From Phycisphaerales bacterium UBA966 (GTDB taxonomy: Bacteria; Planctomycetota; Phycisphaerae; Phycisphaerales; SM1A02), in NCBI GenBank assembly GCA_002292895.1, contig DBCE01000252.1:25253-34660 (forward strand): a stretch of 9,408 nt of DNA, written 5' to 3'. Position 1 is the first letter of the stretch, and each line of letters opens with the position of its first letter. The notes beneath the pieces were generated by a model. The model was not told the origin of the DNA, made no database searches, and saw only the letters and a list, made by a program, of their open reading frames with translations. Below are positions 1 to 6,648 of the stretch, piece by piece. Position numbers and translations under genes: made by a program.

Positions 1-61
1 CGTGCCGAATGTTGCGCATGTCTCGATTGCTCGCCCAACTCATGGGAAACATCGTACCCAT
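1..61 (-). CDS. Partial ORF, third gene of the rex operon (5' end only)
   Basis: On the minus strand an ATG shares its A with the TGA stop of the upstream lipoprotein gene (TGATG overlap, positions 63-59). The frame stays open for all 20 codons to the window edge, reading MGTMFPMSWASNRDMRNIRH. Overlap of this kind usually means translational coupling, so this is probably the next gene of the rex-lipoprotein operon. Three further in-frame Met codons (4, 7 and 15) leave the true start uncertain. The fragment is too short to recognise a family, and I assign no function. It could also be a chance open frame, since 20 codons without a stop is not unusual in GC-rich DNA. Confidence 0.4.
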   Translation of the reverse strand, partial: MGTMFPMSWASNRDMRNIRH

Positions 62-741
62 CACTGCCGCGGCGCCGCCACCGAGCCGGATGTTCGGAAG
101 GTCTGCCGAGTCCAACCATCGGTGCATGAAACCGCCACAGTCCAGACCACCTTGGGCGGCGCCGAGGCTGGAACCACTACCGGAATCTCCAATGAATAGT
201 GCGTTCCCATGAATGCCGCCCGCCACGCCGCGCGCAATTCACCCGGCGCAATGGCACGATGGCCAAGCTCGATGACCTTGCCAGCAGGATCGACAATCGC
301 CACCGTCACCTCGCATCGCCCCGCCACTTGCAGCACGCGACCGAGTCCATCACGCGGTTCAACTGCCACCCGTACCAGGGCATGGCGCCCGGCCTCGTCG
401 GTGCCCGGGGCGTCCGCCGCGGCCGGAACCGTCGACCACTCCGCGGAACCTCCCGCGAATGCCAACGTCACCATGCGCGGTGTCGCCTCGGCAACCTCGC
501 GGTCAGCAGCGCCGACCGCGTTTGCTTGAGCCAGTTGCTCCTGCGCTGCCGCCAACTGCGCCTGCAATTCAGCGGTCGTGCCCTCTAATTCTTTCACACG
601 GCGCTGCAATTCCACTGCCTGCACGCGCGCGTCCGTCAACCCGTCCGGTGGCACCAGCGTCGCACTGCATCCAGGCAACGCGATACCGCACCACGTCACC
701 GCAGCAGCCAGCAGCGCGAACGATGCGCGGCGCGAAGTCAT
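61..741 (-). CDS. Lipoprotein with N-terminal coiled coil and a beta-rich C-terminal domain, function unknown
   Basis: A 226-residue protein. Residues 1-24 form a lipoprotein signal: basic MTSRR, a hydrophobic stretch, then the lipobox L22-P-G-C25, so Cys25 is the predicted lipidated residue and the protein is anchored in a membrane. Residues about 38-75 are a heptad-like, Glu/Gln/Leu/Ala-rich helix (VELQRRVKELEG, AELQAQLAAAQEQLAQ), a likely coiled coil. From about residue 88 to the end, alternating hydrophobic strands (VTLAF, HALVRVAVEP, CEVTVAIVDP, SLEIPVVV, KVVWTVAVSC) suggest a beta-sandwich, with Cys143 and Cys206 as a possible disulfide. The start is fixed by the ATGA overlap with the stop of rex just upstream, so the two are very likely co-transcribed and coupled. 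I do not recognise the family. A structural or scaffolding envelope role is a guess from the layout only. Confidence 0.82.
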   Translation of the reverse strand: MTSRRASFALLAAAVTWCGIALPGCSATLVPPDGLTDARVQAVELQRRVKELEGTTAELQAQLAAAQEQLAQANAVGAADREVAEATPRMVTLAFAGGSAEWSTVPAAADAPGTDEAGRHALVRVAVEPRDGLGRVLQVAGRCEVTVAIVDPAGKVIELGHRAIAPGELRAAWRAAFMGTHYSLEIPVVVPASAPPKVVWTVAVSCTDGWTRQTFRTSGSVAAPRQ

Positions 742-1436
742 GCGGCCCCCCGTCGACGTCGGCGCTGAGCCACGGGCTTGCTTTCGGCCTCTTCAATCGC
801 TGCCATGTCGCGCTGCGAGACATCATGAACAAGATGCTCCAACGCCGAGCGGAAGTCCACATTCACCATGGACACACGATCGCCAACACTCAAGAGTCGC
901 GGCGCAAAGTTCAAGATGCCGCGCACGCCCGCTTCTACCAAATCATCAGCCACCTCTTGTGCGCATTCCGGTGGCACAGCGATGATTCCAATCCCAATGT
1001 CTTCACGGGCCACAGTGGCAGCCAAGTCACTCATCGGCCGAACGCGCAGTTGTGCCACGGTGCGGCCAACCACCGCCGCTGAAGCATCAAACACCGCCAC
1101 AATCTCAAATCCCTGCTGATGGAAACTGCGATACGCCGCCAGCGCCCGCCCAATATTGCCCGCGCCCACCAATGCGGCGCGCCACCGTTTGTGCACGCCG
1201 ATCACCTCACGAATTGCTTCCGCCAGCGCCCCCACGCGATAGCCGATCCCCGGAATCCCGGAATGGCCAATGATGCCCAGATCCTTACGAACCTGAGCGT
1301 CCGCCGCACCCACCGATTCGCCAAGTTGCCGGCTACTGACCGTCAACTGTTCGATGGCTTCGAGCCGCTCCAACTCGCGCAGGTACAGACTGAGGCGCTG
1401 TGCCGTCGGTCGCGGAACTCGTGTATTGCCGGGCAT
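738..1436 (-). CDS. rex: Redox-sensing transcriptional repressor Rex
   Basis: A 232-residue protein matching the Rex family (usually 205-230 residues), cytoplasmic repressors that leave DNA when NADH binds and so switch on fermentative and respiratory genes as the NADH/NAD+ ratio rises. The winged helix is at about residues 10-70, including VSSRQLG and the hallmark AQVRKDLG (47-54) followed by GIPGIGYRV. The Rossmann domain begins with ALVGAGNIGRAL (GxGxxG at 91-96), then the beta-strand EIVAVFDA, GIIAVP and RGILNFAP. The C-terminal helix NVDFRSALEHLVHDV, which swaps between dimer partners in known Rex structures, is at 192-206. The start at 1436 (MPGNTR) was chosen because it gives family length; the frame stays open upstream but there runs antisense to metF. 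The far C-terminus carries an unusual run of five arginines (225-229). Divergent from metF; overlaps the next gene by ATGA. Confidence 0.93.
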   Translation of the reverse strand: MPGNTRVPRPTAQRLSLYLRELERLEAIEQLTVSSRQLGESVGAADAQVRKDLGIIGHSGIPGIGYRVGALAEAIREVIGVHKRWRAALVGAGNIGRALAAYRSFHQQGFEIVAVFDASAAVVGRTVAQLRVRPMSDLAATVAREDIGIGIIAVPPECAQEVADDLVEAGVRGILNFAPRLLSVGDRVSMVNVDFRSALEHLVHDVSQRDMAAIEEAESKPVAQRRRRRGAA

Positions 1437-1481
1437 GAGACGAAGTGTAACCCCCGGGTCGGGGCACCCTAGACTGCGCGC
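1437..1481. promoter_or_regulatory. 45-bp divergent promoter region between rex and metF
   Basis: This is the only non-coding DNA available to drive both rex (leftward) and metF (rightward). Each direction has a TANNNT -10-like hexamer: TAGACT at 1470-1475, six bases before the metF ATG, and TACACT on the minus strand at 1449-1444, seven bases before the rex ATG. Neither has a good -35 match or a Shine-Dalgarno sequence, so transcripts would be leaderless or nearly so. Between the two lies an inverted repeat CCCC-GGGTC-GGGG (1452-1464), a possible operator. It does not resemble the TTGTGA-type Rex site. Hexamer assignment is by eye and weak. Confidence 0.35.
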
Positions 1482-2408
1482 ATGCATATTCGCGACGTCC
1501 TTGCCCGGGACGGAATGACCGCCAGTTTCGAGTTCTTCCCGCCACGTACCGATGCGGCGTGGAATGAATTCGTTGCCTCGCTTCCAGAATTCGAAGCGCT
1601 CCAGCCATCGTTTGTTTCGGTGACCTACGGGGCCGGCGGCAGCACGCGTGATCGCACTGATGCCTTGGTGACCCGGCTTGCCACCGACACCACGCTTGCG
1701 CCGGTGCCGCACCTCACTTGTGTTGGTCACAGCACTGCTGAAATCAACCAGATCTTGCAGGCGTATGCCTCGCGTGGCGTTTCCAACATTCTGGCACTGC
1801 GCGGCGACGCGCCACGTGCACAAACTGCCGAGTCCGCTGATTTCCGTCATGCGATTGACCTTGTTCGGGCCGTGAAATCGTTCAACGAATCGCGCTGCCA
1901 TCCTGATCAACGCGGATTCGGAATCGGCGTCGCTGGATTTCCAGAAGGTCATTCCGAAACGCCAAACACATTGGTGCAGATGGATCATCTCAAGGCCAAG
2001 GTGGATGCCGGCGCCGACTTCATCATCACGCAGTTGTTCTTTGACAACAATGCATTCTTTGACTGGAAAGCACGGTGTTCGCTGGCTGGCATCACTGTGC
2101 CAGTGATCGCTGGACTCATGCCCGTCACCACGCTCGCGGGACTCAAGCGAATGGCAGAACTTGCCGCTGGTACACGCTTTCCGGCACCACTCTTGCGCGC
2201 CATCAAACGTTGCGAAGACGATGCAGAATCCGTTGCAAATGTCGGCATCCACTGGGCCACGGAGCAAGCGCGCGACCTCATCGATCGCGGAGTAGACGGA
2301 ATCCACTTCTATACGCTGAACCGCAGCGATGCCACGCGCCGGATTTATCGAACGCTTGGACTTGCTGGCAGAGTTGGGTCTGCCGCCACTGGCAACCAGA
2401 TCCGCTGA
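1482..2408 (+). CDS. metF: 5,10-methylenetetrahydrofolate reductase
   Basis: A 308-residue FAD-dependent enzyme that reduces 5,10-methylene-THF to 5-methyl-THF using NAD(P)H, supplying the methyl group for methionine synthesis in the cytoplasm. Family signatures of the TIM-barrel are all present: SFEFFPPR at 15-22 with the catalytic Glu17 (equivalent to E. coli Glu28), VSVTYGAGGSTRDRT at 45-59, LRGD at 106-109 (flavin-contacting Asp), GVAGFPEGH at 149-157, ITQLFFDN at 182-189 with the substrate-contacting Gln184, GLMP at 211-214 and IHFYTLNR at 274-281. Length is normal for the bacterial single-domain form, which lacks the SAM-regulatory domain of eukaryotic enzymes. The start at 1482 begins close before the first conserved strand. 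The last ~15 residues after RTLGL lie beyond the usual family end, and this tail lies in a 64-bp overlap with the convergent gene at 2345-4273. Divergent from rex, so redox control is conceivable but unproven. Confidence 0.96.
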   Translation: MHIRDVLARDGMTASFEFFPPRTDAAWNEFVASLPEFEALQPSFVSVTYGAGGSTRDRTDALVTRLATDTTLAPVPHLTCVGHSTAEINQILQAYASRGVSNILALRGDAPRAQTAESADFRHAIDLVRAVKSFNESRCHPDQRGFGIGVAGFPEGHSETPNTLVQMDHLKAKVDAGADFIITQLFFDNNAFFDWKARCSLAGITVPVIAGLMPVTTLAGLKRMAELAAGTRFPAPLLRAIKRCEDDAESVANVGIHWATEQARDLIDRGVDGIHFYTLNRSDATRRIYRTLGLAGRVGSAATGNQIR

Positions 2409-4273
2409 AGCAATCCCAGCATCGCGTCATCGGGGCGTGCCTGACGCATCGCATCAAGGCCCTCACGAATGATTTCGCTTCGATCGGTTTGGAAGCCGAT
2501 GTAGGAAATCACCAAACCGAAATCAAAGCGATCACTCTGCAGCTCCGCCGATGCATTGGGTGCATTGGCAGCTGAGAGACGTTCACGCGCTGCAGCGAGC
2601 GCCGCCTCCATACGGTCGGTTGGCGGCAGAATTTCGGTACCCAAGTGCGTGTCAATCATCTCCGGGTGCATCGCAAAGAGTTTGCGAAGCGTCAGCGCCG
2701 CGCTGACCGAAAGCCCTGCACCCATTTGCGCGTTGGCGACGCCAGCCATCGCGCCGGCGTTGTTTGGAAGGACGGCCAACACCGAGGCGTATCGCTCTTC
2801 AGCGCGGAAGAATTCCCCGCGCGTCATGGACATGGCGCCAAGCTCCATCATGTCCTTGATGGCACTTGAATCCTCTGGAACCAATGACTGCAACTTGCGC
2901 CCGTGTCGAAGAATGAATGCAAGATCATCCACGCTCGGCTGCCGCTCGCGCTCTTCCTTGGTCATCCCGCCACGGTCGCGTCCGTTGGCATCGCGCACAA
3001 CAGAATCAGTTTTCTCGGTGGCGTTTCCGTCAATATTCTTGCTGCCATCACGCGTTCGACCCGAGCCAGTTCCATCGTCGCGCTTGGTGGAGTCGCCGTT
3101 GTTGCCCTGGTCCGCGCCGTTCGTCCCATCCGTGCCCTTGCCGGCGTCGGTGCCCTGGCCCATTCCATCTTGCTTGGTGGCGTCCGGCTGCTTGCCGTCC
3201 GTCCCCAATTGCCGTGCCAGTGATGGATCGATCGGTGCATTCTCTGCACGTGGCCCTGCCACGCCACGCGGGCGATTTTCAGAACCGCTGCGCATCAGTT
3301 GATCGCGCAGCCAGTCCATATCACCAGTCAATTCCCGCTCGATCTCTTTCGCTCGTGCTGCGCGATCTGCTTCCGATGCTGGAACCGGAACGCGGTCGCC
3401 TGCGCGCGCGCGGAGCGATTCATAAATTGATGAGTACTCCGGCGCCAATGTTGGTCGCAGGCGCGCTGTATCAGCAAGCGAATCCCCAGGAAGGAGCGAC
3501 GTCTGTGACAGTGGATCGCCAACCATTTCGCGCTTGGTGCGTCCTTGCAGAATGTCTTGCTTGAGTCGTTGCCGGTCGTAGGTACTAAGCCCCATGTTGC
3601 CAAGCAAATCATCAACGCCCTGTTCGCGGCGCGCCTCACGGCCAGATGCAGCGGAAATAGCCTGAGTCACGCGCCAATTCAATCGGTCACTGGTGTCCCG
3701 CGCATTTGCAGGATCAATGATGTCAGCCATGCGCTTCATCTTCTTACCGCTATCCGCGGTGAATCGATCAAACGCGATGCGTGCATCAAGAGGCTGCTGA
3801 TTGGTCAAGATGTCGCGCGCTGAAGCGTTGGCATAGGTGCGCGTGTACATGATGGCCCCGAACGCTTGGCTTGCTTGCAGTGGGTTGTAGGTGGCCTGTG
3901 CCATGTACGGGCTGGAGTACACGCTGTACGCGCGCCAGGAACGGTTGTCATCGGATCCAGTTTGACCCGTGAATTCCGACTGCTCGCGGTAACCGACGCT
4001 GCCACGGAAGCCACGTCCACCAGCAACGTCACCAGTAACAATCAGGTTTCGCGAGAAGTAATCTTCCTTGGCACGAGCGCCATTTTCGCCCTGGCCACCA
4101 ACCCGCGAATTCGCATCAAGTACGCCTTGGTTTGACGTCATCCGCGGATCGGAATGTCGCGTGTCACGCGAAAGTGCATCGCCACCGCCCAACGCGTTCT
4201 GCGCATCGGCTGCGCGCGCGCTGGCAAGGAGGAGGATCGCCACAACCGAGGCTCGGAGCGTGATCTGCTGCAT
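2345..4273 (-). CDS. Secreted TPR-repeat protein with a Gly/Asp-rich linker, function unknown
   Basis: A 642-residue exported protein. Residues 1-25 are a Sec signal peptide (MQQITLRASVVAILLLASARAADAQ, cleavage after an AxA-like AADAQ). A Gly/aromatic-rich segment at about 70-150 (LIVTGDVAGGRGFRGSVGYR, then SYSSPYM-like Tyr-rich sequence) is followed by a charged helical region (about 160-330). Residues about 356-437 are a low-complexity Gly/Asp/Thr/Asn/Lys linker (for example GTDAGKGTDGTNGADQG), nucleotides about 2960-3210. A C-terminal helical domain contains at least one good TPR unit at about 474-507 (LGAMSMTRGEFFRAEERYASVLAVLPNN) and probably two weaker ones, at 508-541 and 586-616. This suggests a periplasmic or surface protein that binds partner proteins. 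I do not recognise the full-length family. Its 3' end overlaps metF in convergent orientation. Confidence 0.85.
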   Translation of the reverse strand: MQQITLRASVVAILLLASARAADAQNALGGGDALSRDTRHSDPRMTSNQGVLDANSRVGGQGENGARAKEDYFSRNLIVTGDVAGGRGFRGSVGYREQSEFTGQTGSDDNRSWRAYSVYSSPYMAQATYNPLQASQAFGAIMYTRTYANASARDILTNQQPLDARIAFDRFTADSGKKMKRMADIIDPANARDTSDRLNWRVTQAISAASGREARREQGVDDLLGNMGLSTYDRQRLKQDILQGRTKREMVGDPLSQTSLLPGDSLADTARLRPTLAPEYSSIYESLRARAGDRVPVPASEADRAARAKEIERELTGDMDWLRDQLMRSGSENRPRGVAGPRAENAPIDPSLARQLGTDGKQPDATKQDGMGQGTDAGKGTDGTNGADQGNNGDSTKRDDGTGSGRTRDGSKNIDGNATEKTDSVVRDANGRDRGGMTKEERERQPSVDDLAFILRHGRKLQSLVPEDSSAIKDMMELGAMSMTRGEFFRAEERYASVLAVLPNNAGAMAGVANAQMGAGLSVSAALTLRKLFAMHPEMIDTHLGTEILPPTDRMEAALAAARERLSAANAPNASAELQSDRFDFGLVISYIGFQTDRSEIIREGLDAMRQARPDDAMLGLLQRIWLPVAADPTLPASPSVR

Positions 4274-4307
4274 TACTCAAGCGTAGCATTCATTGAGAGC
4301 ACAACCA
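4274..4307. promoter_or_regulatory. 34-bp divergent promoter region between the TPR protein and the membrane protein
   Basis: Both flanking genes must start transcription from here or from within each other. Leftward, TACGCT (minus strand, 4285-4280) lies six bases before the ATG, a spacing like that of the rex and metF hexamers. Rightward, TAGCAT (4284-4289) lies 18 bases before the ATG at 4308, and GAGAG (4295-4299) eight bases before that ATG is the most Shine-Dalgarno-like site in the window. The two -10-like hexamers overlap on opposite strands, so transcription in the two directions may compete. No good -35 element was seen; assignment is by eye. Confidence 0.3.
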
Positions 4308-4958
4308 ATGCACCAGATGCAAGAAACTCCGGATGACCGGGAATCACCCACGCCACAGCACCGGACCAAGGTGAGCCCGGTTGCTATTGGTCTGACGTTC
4401 GCCATGGTGATCTTTGCGGTGGTCATTGGGCTCACCGGTCCGCGACTACGCGAACGCCAAGGCACTACCCAGCAGGACCTGCCGATTGGGGACCTTGCCA
4501 CCATCGCCGCCATGCACGAAATGCGCGCCACCACGGATATTGCCGATGGTCGCGACCGCGAAGCCGCACTCGCCAAGTTGCCAGACCTGATGCGCGAGGC
4601 ACTCGGCGCTCGAGCCACATCCGTCCCCGATCTTTCCACCGTTGGCTGGAGCGCAGATGACGCGCGCAATGTGGAACTCGCCCCGGGCGTCTTGGGCACC
4701 ATGGTGCTGTACAAGAACCACGAAACCAACGGCATCCTTTCGGTCATCATGCTCCCCGACGACGGTCGCCCAGTGCGCTTCGATGGCTTTGGTCGCGCCA
4801 TACCGATCGCCCCTGGCGACGAGTGGCTGCAACTCCTCGCCGCTGACGAAAGCGGTCATGCGCGCACGGCGTATGCGCTCTCGGACGGCCGCGTGTTGTG
4901 GCTGGTCATTGGAAACGGGCAGTCAGCGATCGCCCGGGTTGCCAAGCTGCTCAAGTAG
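4308..4958 (+). CDS. Single-pass membrane protein with an anti-sigma-factor-like outer domain
   Basis: A 216-residue protein from the ATG at 4308, chosen over a TTG at 4293 because GAGAG sits eight bases upstream. A short polar N-terminus (1-23, rich in Pro, Gln and charged residues) is followed by one strong transmembrane helix at about 24-43 (PVAIGLTFAMVIFAVVIGLT), giving an N-in, C-out topology. The outer part has a helical stalk (about 45-98) and a C-terminal domain with the pattern VPDLSTVGW...APGVLGTMVLYKN...GILSVIMLPDDG...YALSDGRVLWLVIG...AIARVAKLL. That ordering resembles the extracytoplasmic C-terminal domain of RskA/ChrR/RsiW-type anti-sigma factors (Gly-Trp start, Leu-Tyr strand, final self-contained Trp-x-Val-x-Gly strand and helix). 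The cytoplasmic sigma-binding zinc domain with HxxxCxxC that those proteins carry is absent. Upstream of metG by 89 bp on the same strand. Function unknown; the family link is by eye. Confidence 0.8.
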   Translation: MHQMQETPDDRESPTPQHRTKVSPVAIGLTFAMVIFAVVIGLTGPRLRERQGTTQQDLPIGDLATIAAMHEMRATTDIADGRDREAALAKLPDLMREALGARATSVPDLSTVGWSADDARNVELAPGVLGTMVLYKNHETNGILSVIMLPDDGRPVRFDGFGRAIPIAPGDEWLQLLAADESGHARTAYALSDGRVLWLVIGNGQSAIARVAKLLK

Positions 4959-5030
4959 CTGCCGAACGCGCTGGTGCCACCGCATGGGACGCGCGCTCGC
5001 GGGCGCCGCAGCCACCCTGCTGCCGCGGAC

Positions 5031-5047
5031 TACCATCCGCACCTCTC
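5031..5047 (+). promoter_or_regulatory. Candidate -10 element and short leader of metG
   Basis: TACCAT (5031-5036) matches four of six bases of TATAAT and sits 11 bases before the metG ATG, which would give a leader of about five bases. No Shine-Dalgarno sequence lies in the leader (CCGCACCTCTC). The 89 bp between the upstream stop and metG show no terminator with a T-run, so read-through from the upstream membrane protein gene is equally possible. Confidence 0.25.
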
Positions 5048-6583
5048 ATGCCCGCTTACATCACCACGCCCATCTACTACGTCAACGACCGGCCGCACAT
5101 TGGCCACGCCTACACCACCACCGTGTGCGATGTCTGGGCGCGTGCCATGCGCCTGCGCGGCGAGGATGTCTTCTTCCTCACCGGCACTGACGAACACGGC
5201 GTGAAAGTCGAAAAGAGTGCGGCCGCCAAGGGCGTCACCCCACAAGCGCTCGCTGATGAAAATGCTGCTGAGTTCCAGCGCGTTCTCAAGGTGTTCGGGC
5301 TCACCAATGATGATTTCATACGCACCACTGAGCAGCGCCATGAGAAGCAGGTGCAACATTTCGTCAAGCGGCTCTTGGATGCTGGCAGCGTCTACCTCGG
5401 CACGTTTGAGGGTTGGTACGACGAAGGCCAAGAGGAGTACTACACAGAGACGCGCGCCAAGGAACTGGACTACAAGAGTCCGATCAGTGGCCGGCCGCTC
5501 ACACGTGCAACCGAGCAGAACTATTACTTCAAACTGAGCTCATTTCAGAAGCAGCTCGAAGACTTCTTCGCCGCCAATCCTGAATTTGTGCAACCTGCTG
5601 CACGCCGAAACGAAGTGCTTGGCCGACTGCGCGACGGTCTACAAGATGTACCTGTGACACGCACCAACTTCACGTGGGGCATTCCGTTTCCTGGCGATGA
5701 GAAGCACGTCATCTATGTGTGGATCGACGCGCTCTTCAACTACATCACCGCACTTGGCCTTGGTGAGCCAGGTGGCGCGCTCGCTACGGAGCGTGCAAAG
5801 TATTGGCCCGCTGCGTACCACGTGATCGGCAAGGAGATCCTCTGGTTCCACGCGGTCATCTGGCCGGCGCTCCTGATGGCGCTGGAACTCCCCATGCCGC
5901 GCCGCATTCACGCGCACAGTTTCTGGATTGCTGATGGACAGAAGATGTCCAAGTCCATGGGCAATTTTGTAGACCTTCCAACCATTGAGAGCTACTTCGC
6001 TAAGTACGGTTTAGATGCCTGGCGTTGGTACATGGCAACCCAAGGACCGCTGCAAGCAAGCGACTCTGACTTCCGCGCACAGCACTTCCACGAGACCTAC
6101 ACCAGCGATCTTGTGAACGTGGTTGGCAATTGCCCAAGCCGGGTCACCGCCATGATCAACAAATACTTTGAAGGCAAGATGCCCGCCGACAGCCAAGCAG
6201 GTGGCGAGTGGCCCGCAAAGTGCGCCGCGGCCGTGGCGCAATGGAACGCGGCGATCGATGAACTTGACCTTGCGGGTGCAGCGCAGGCTGCCATGGGTTT
6301 ACTGCGTGAAGTCGACGCGTTCATTCACCGCACCGAGCCATTCAAGTTAGCGAAGGACCCCGCGCGCGCCGAGGAGCTGTGCAGCATCCTGGCGCAGTGC
6401 GCTGAAACGGTGCGCATTGCAGGCGTGCTGCTCGAGCCGTTCCTGCCGGAAAAGATGGCGGAACTGCGTGGGGCACTCAAGCAAGAAGCCGGTGCGCCGC
6501 TCGCCAAGCGGGCGACCTGGGGCGGCTTAGCTGCTGGCACCGTGCTGGATAAGTGTGCGTTGTTTCCACGCCTTGAAGCTTGA
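5048..6583 (+). CDS. metG: Methionyl-tRNA synthetase (short, zinc-knuckle-less form)
   Basis: A 511-residue class Ia synthetase that charges tRNA-Met and initiator tRNA with methionine in the cytoplasm. The start MPAYITTPIYYVND is the standard beginning of the family; the open frame extends 50 codons upstream but that part is Ala/Arg-rich filler. The HIGH motif is at 17-20, TGTDEHG at 46-52, VYVWIDAL-like VIYVWIDALFNY at 221-232, GKEILWFHAVIWPALL at 261-276 and KMSKS at 299-303. The helical anticodon-binding domain follows (about 355-511; NVVGNCPSR, with FHRTEPFKLAK-like sequence at 426-436). In the connective peptide (118-160) the zinc-binding cysteines of E. coli-type enzymes are missing: EGWYDEGQEEYYTE replaces the CxxC-bearing segment, as in the zinc-free class shared with mitochondrial-type enzymes. 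There is no C-terminal Trbp111-like tRNA-binding domain, so it is probably monomeric. Confidence 0.96.
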   Translation: MPAYITTPIYYVNDRPHIGHAYTTTVCDVWARAMRLRGEDVFFLTGTDEHGVKVEKSAAAKGVTPQALADENAAEFQRVLKVFGLTNDDFIRTTEQRHEKQVQHFVKRLLDAGSVYLGTFEGWYDEGQEEYYTETRAKELDYKSPISGRPLTRATEQNYYFKLSSFQKQLEDFFAANPEFVQPAARRNEVLGRLRDGLQDVPVTRTNFTWGIPFPGDEKHVIYVWIDALFNYITALGLGEPGGALATERAKYWPAAYHVIGKEILWFHAVIWPALLMALELPMPRRIHAHSFWIADGQKMSKSMGNFVDLPTIESYFAKYGLDAWRWYMATQGPLQASDSDFRAQHFHETYTSDLVNVVGNCPSRVTAMINKYFEGKMPADSQAGGEWPAKCAAAVAQWNAAIDELDLAGAAQAAMGLLREVDAFIHRTEPFKLAKDPARAEELCSILAQCAETVRIAGVLLEPFLPEKMAELRGALKQEAGAPLAKRATWGGLAAGTVLDKCALFPRLEA

Positions 6584-6648
6584 AATCATGCAAAGGGCAC
6601 TCGACCGCACCCAACGCGGCCAGGTGTGCCACACTCACTCGCAGAAAC

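Noticed and set aside
1437..2306. Long upstream extension of the rex reading frame (open to 2306, 290 extra codons)
   Set aside because: It lies antisense to metF, whose family motifs are complete, and the extension has no Rex-like sequence; it is a shadow frame.
2960..3210. Gly/Asp-coding stretch as a tandem DNA repeat or CRISPR-like array
   Set aside because: There is no fixed repeat unit or spacing; it is compositional bias in a protein linker.
2556..3302. Long plus-strand open frame antisense to the TPR protein gene
   Set aside because: Ser/Arg/Pro-rich translation with no domain pattern; the minus strand has a signal peptide and TPR unit, so this is a GC-driven shadow.
4898..5047. N-terminal extension of metG by 50 codons
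   Set aside because: The extension is Ala/Arg-rich, overlaps the upstream gene's end, and the family begins at MPAYITTPIYYVN; the ATG at 5048 fits.
6624..6634. Hairpin GTGT-GCC-ACAC between the convergent metG and phosphoesterase genes as a terminator
   Set aside because: The stem is only four base pairs and no T-run follows on either strand.
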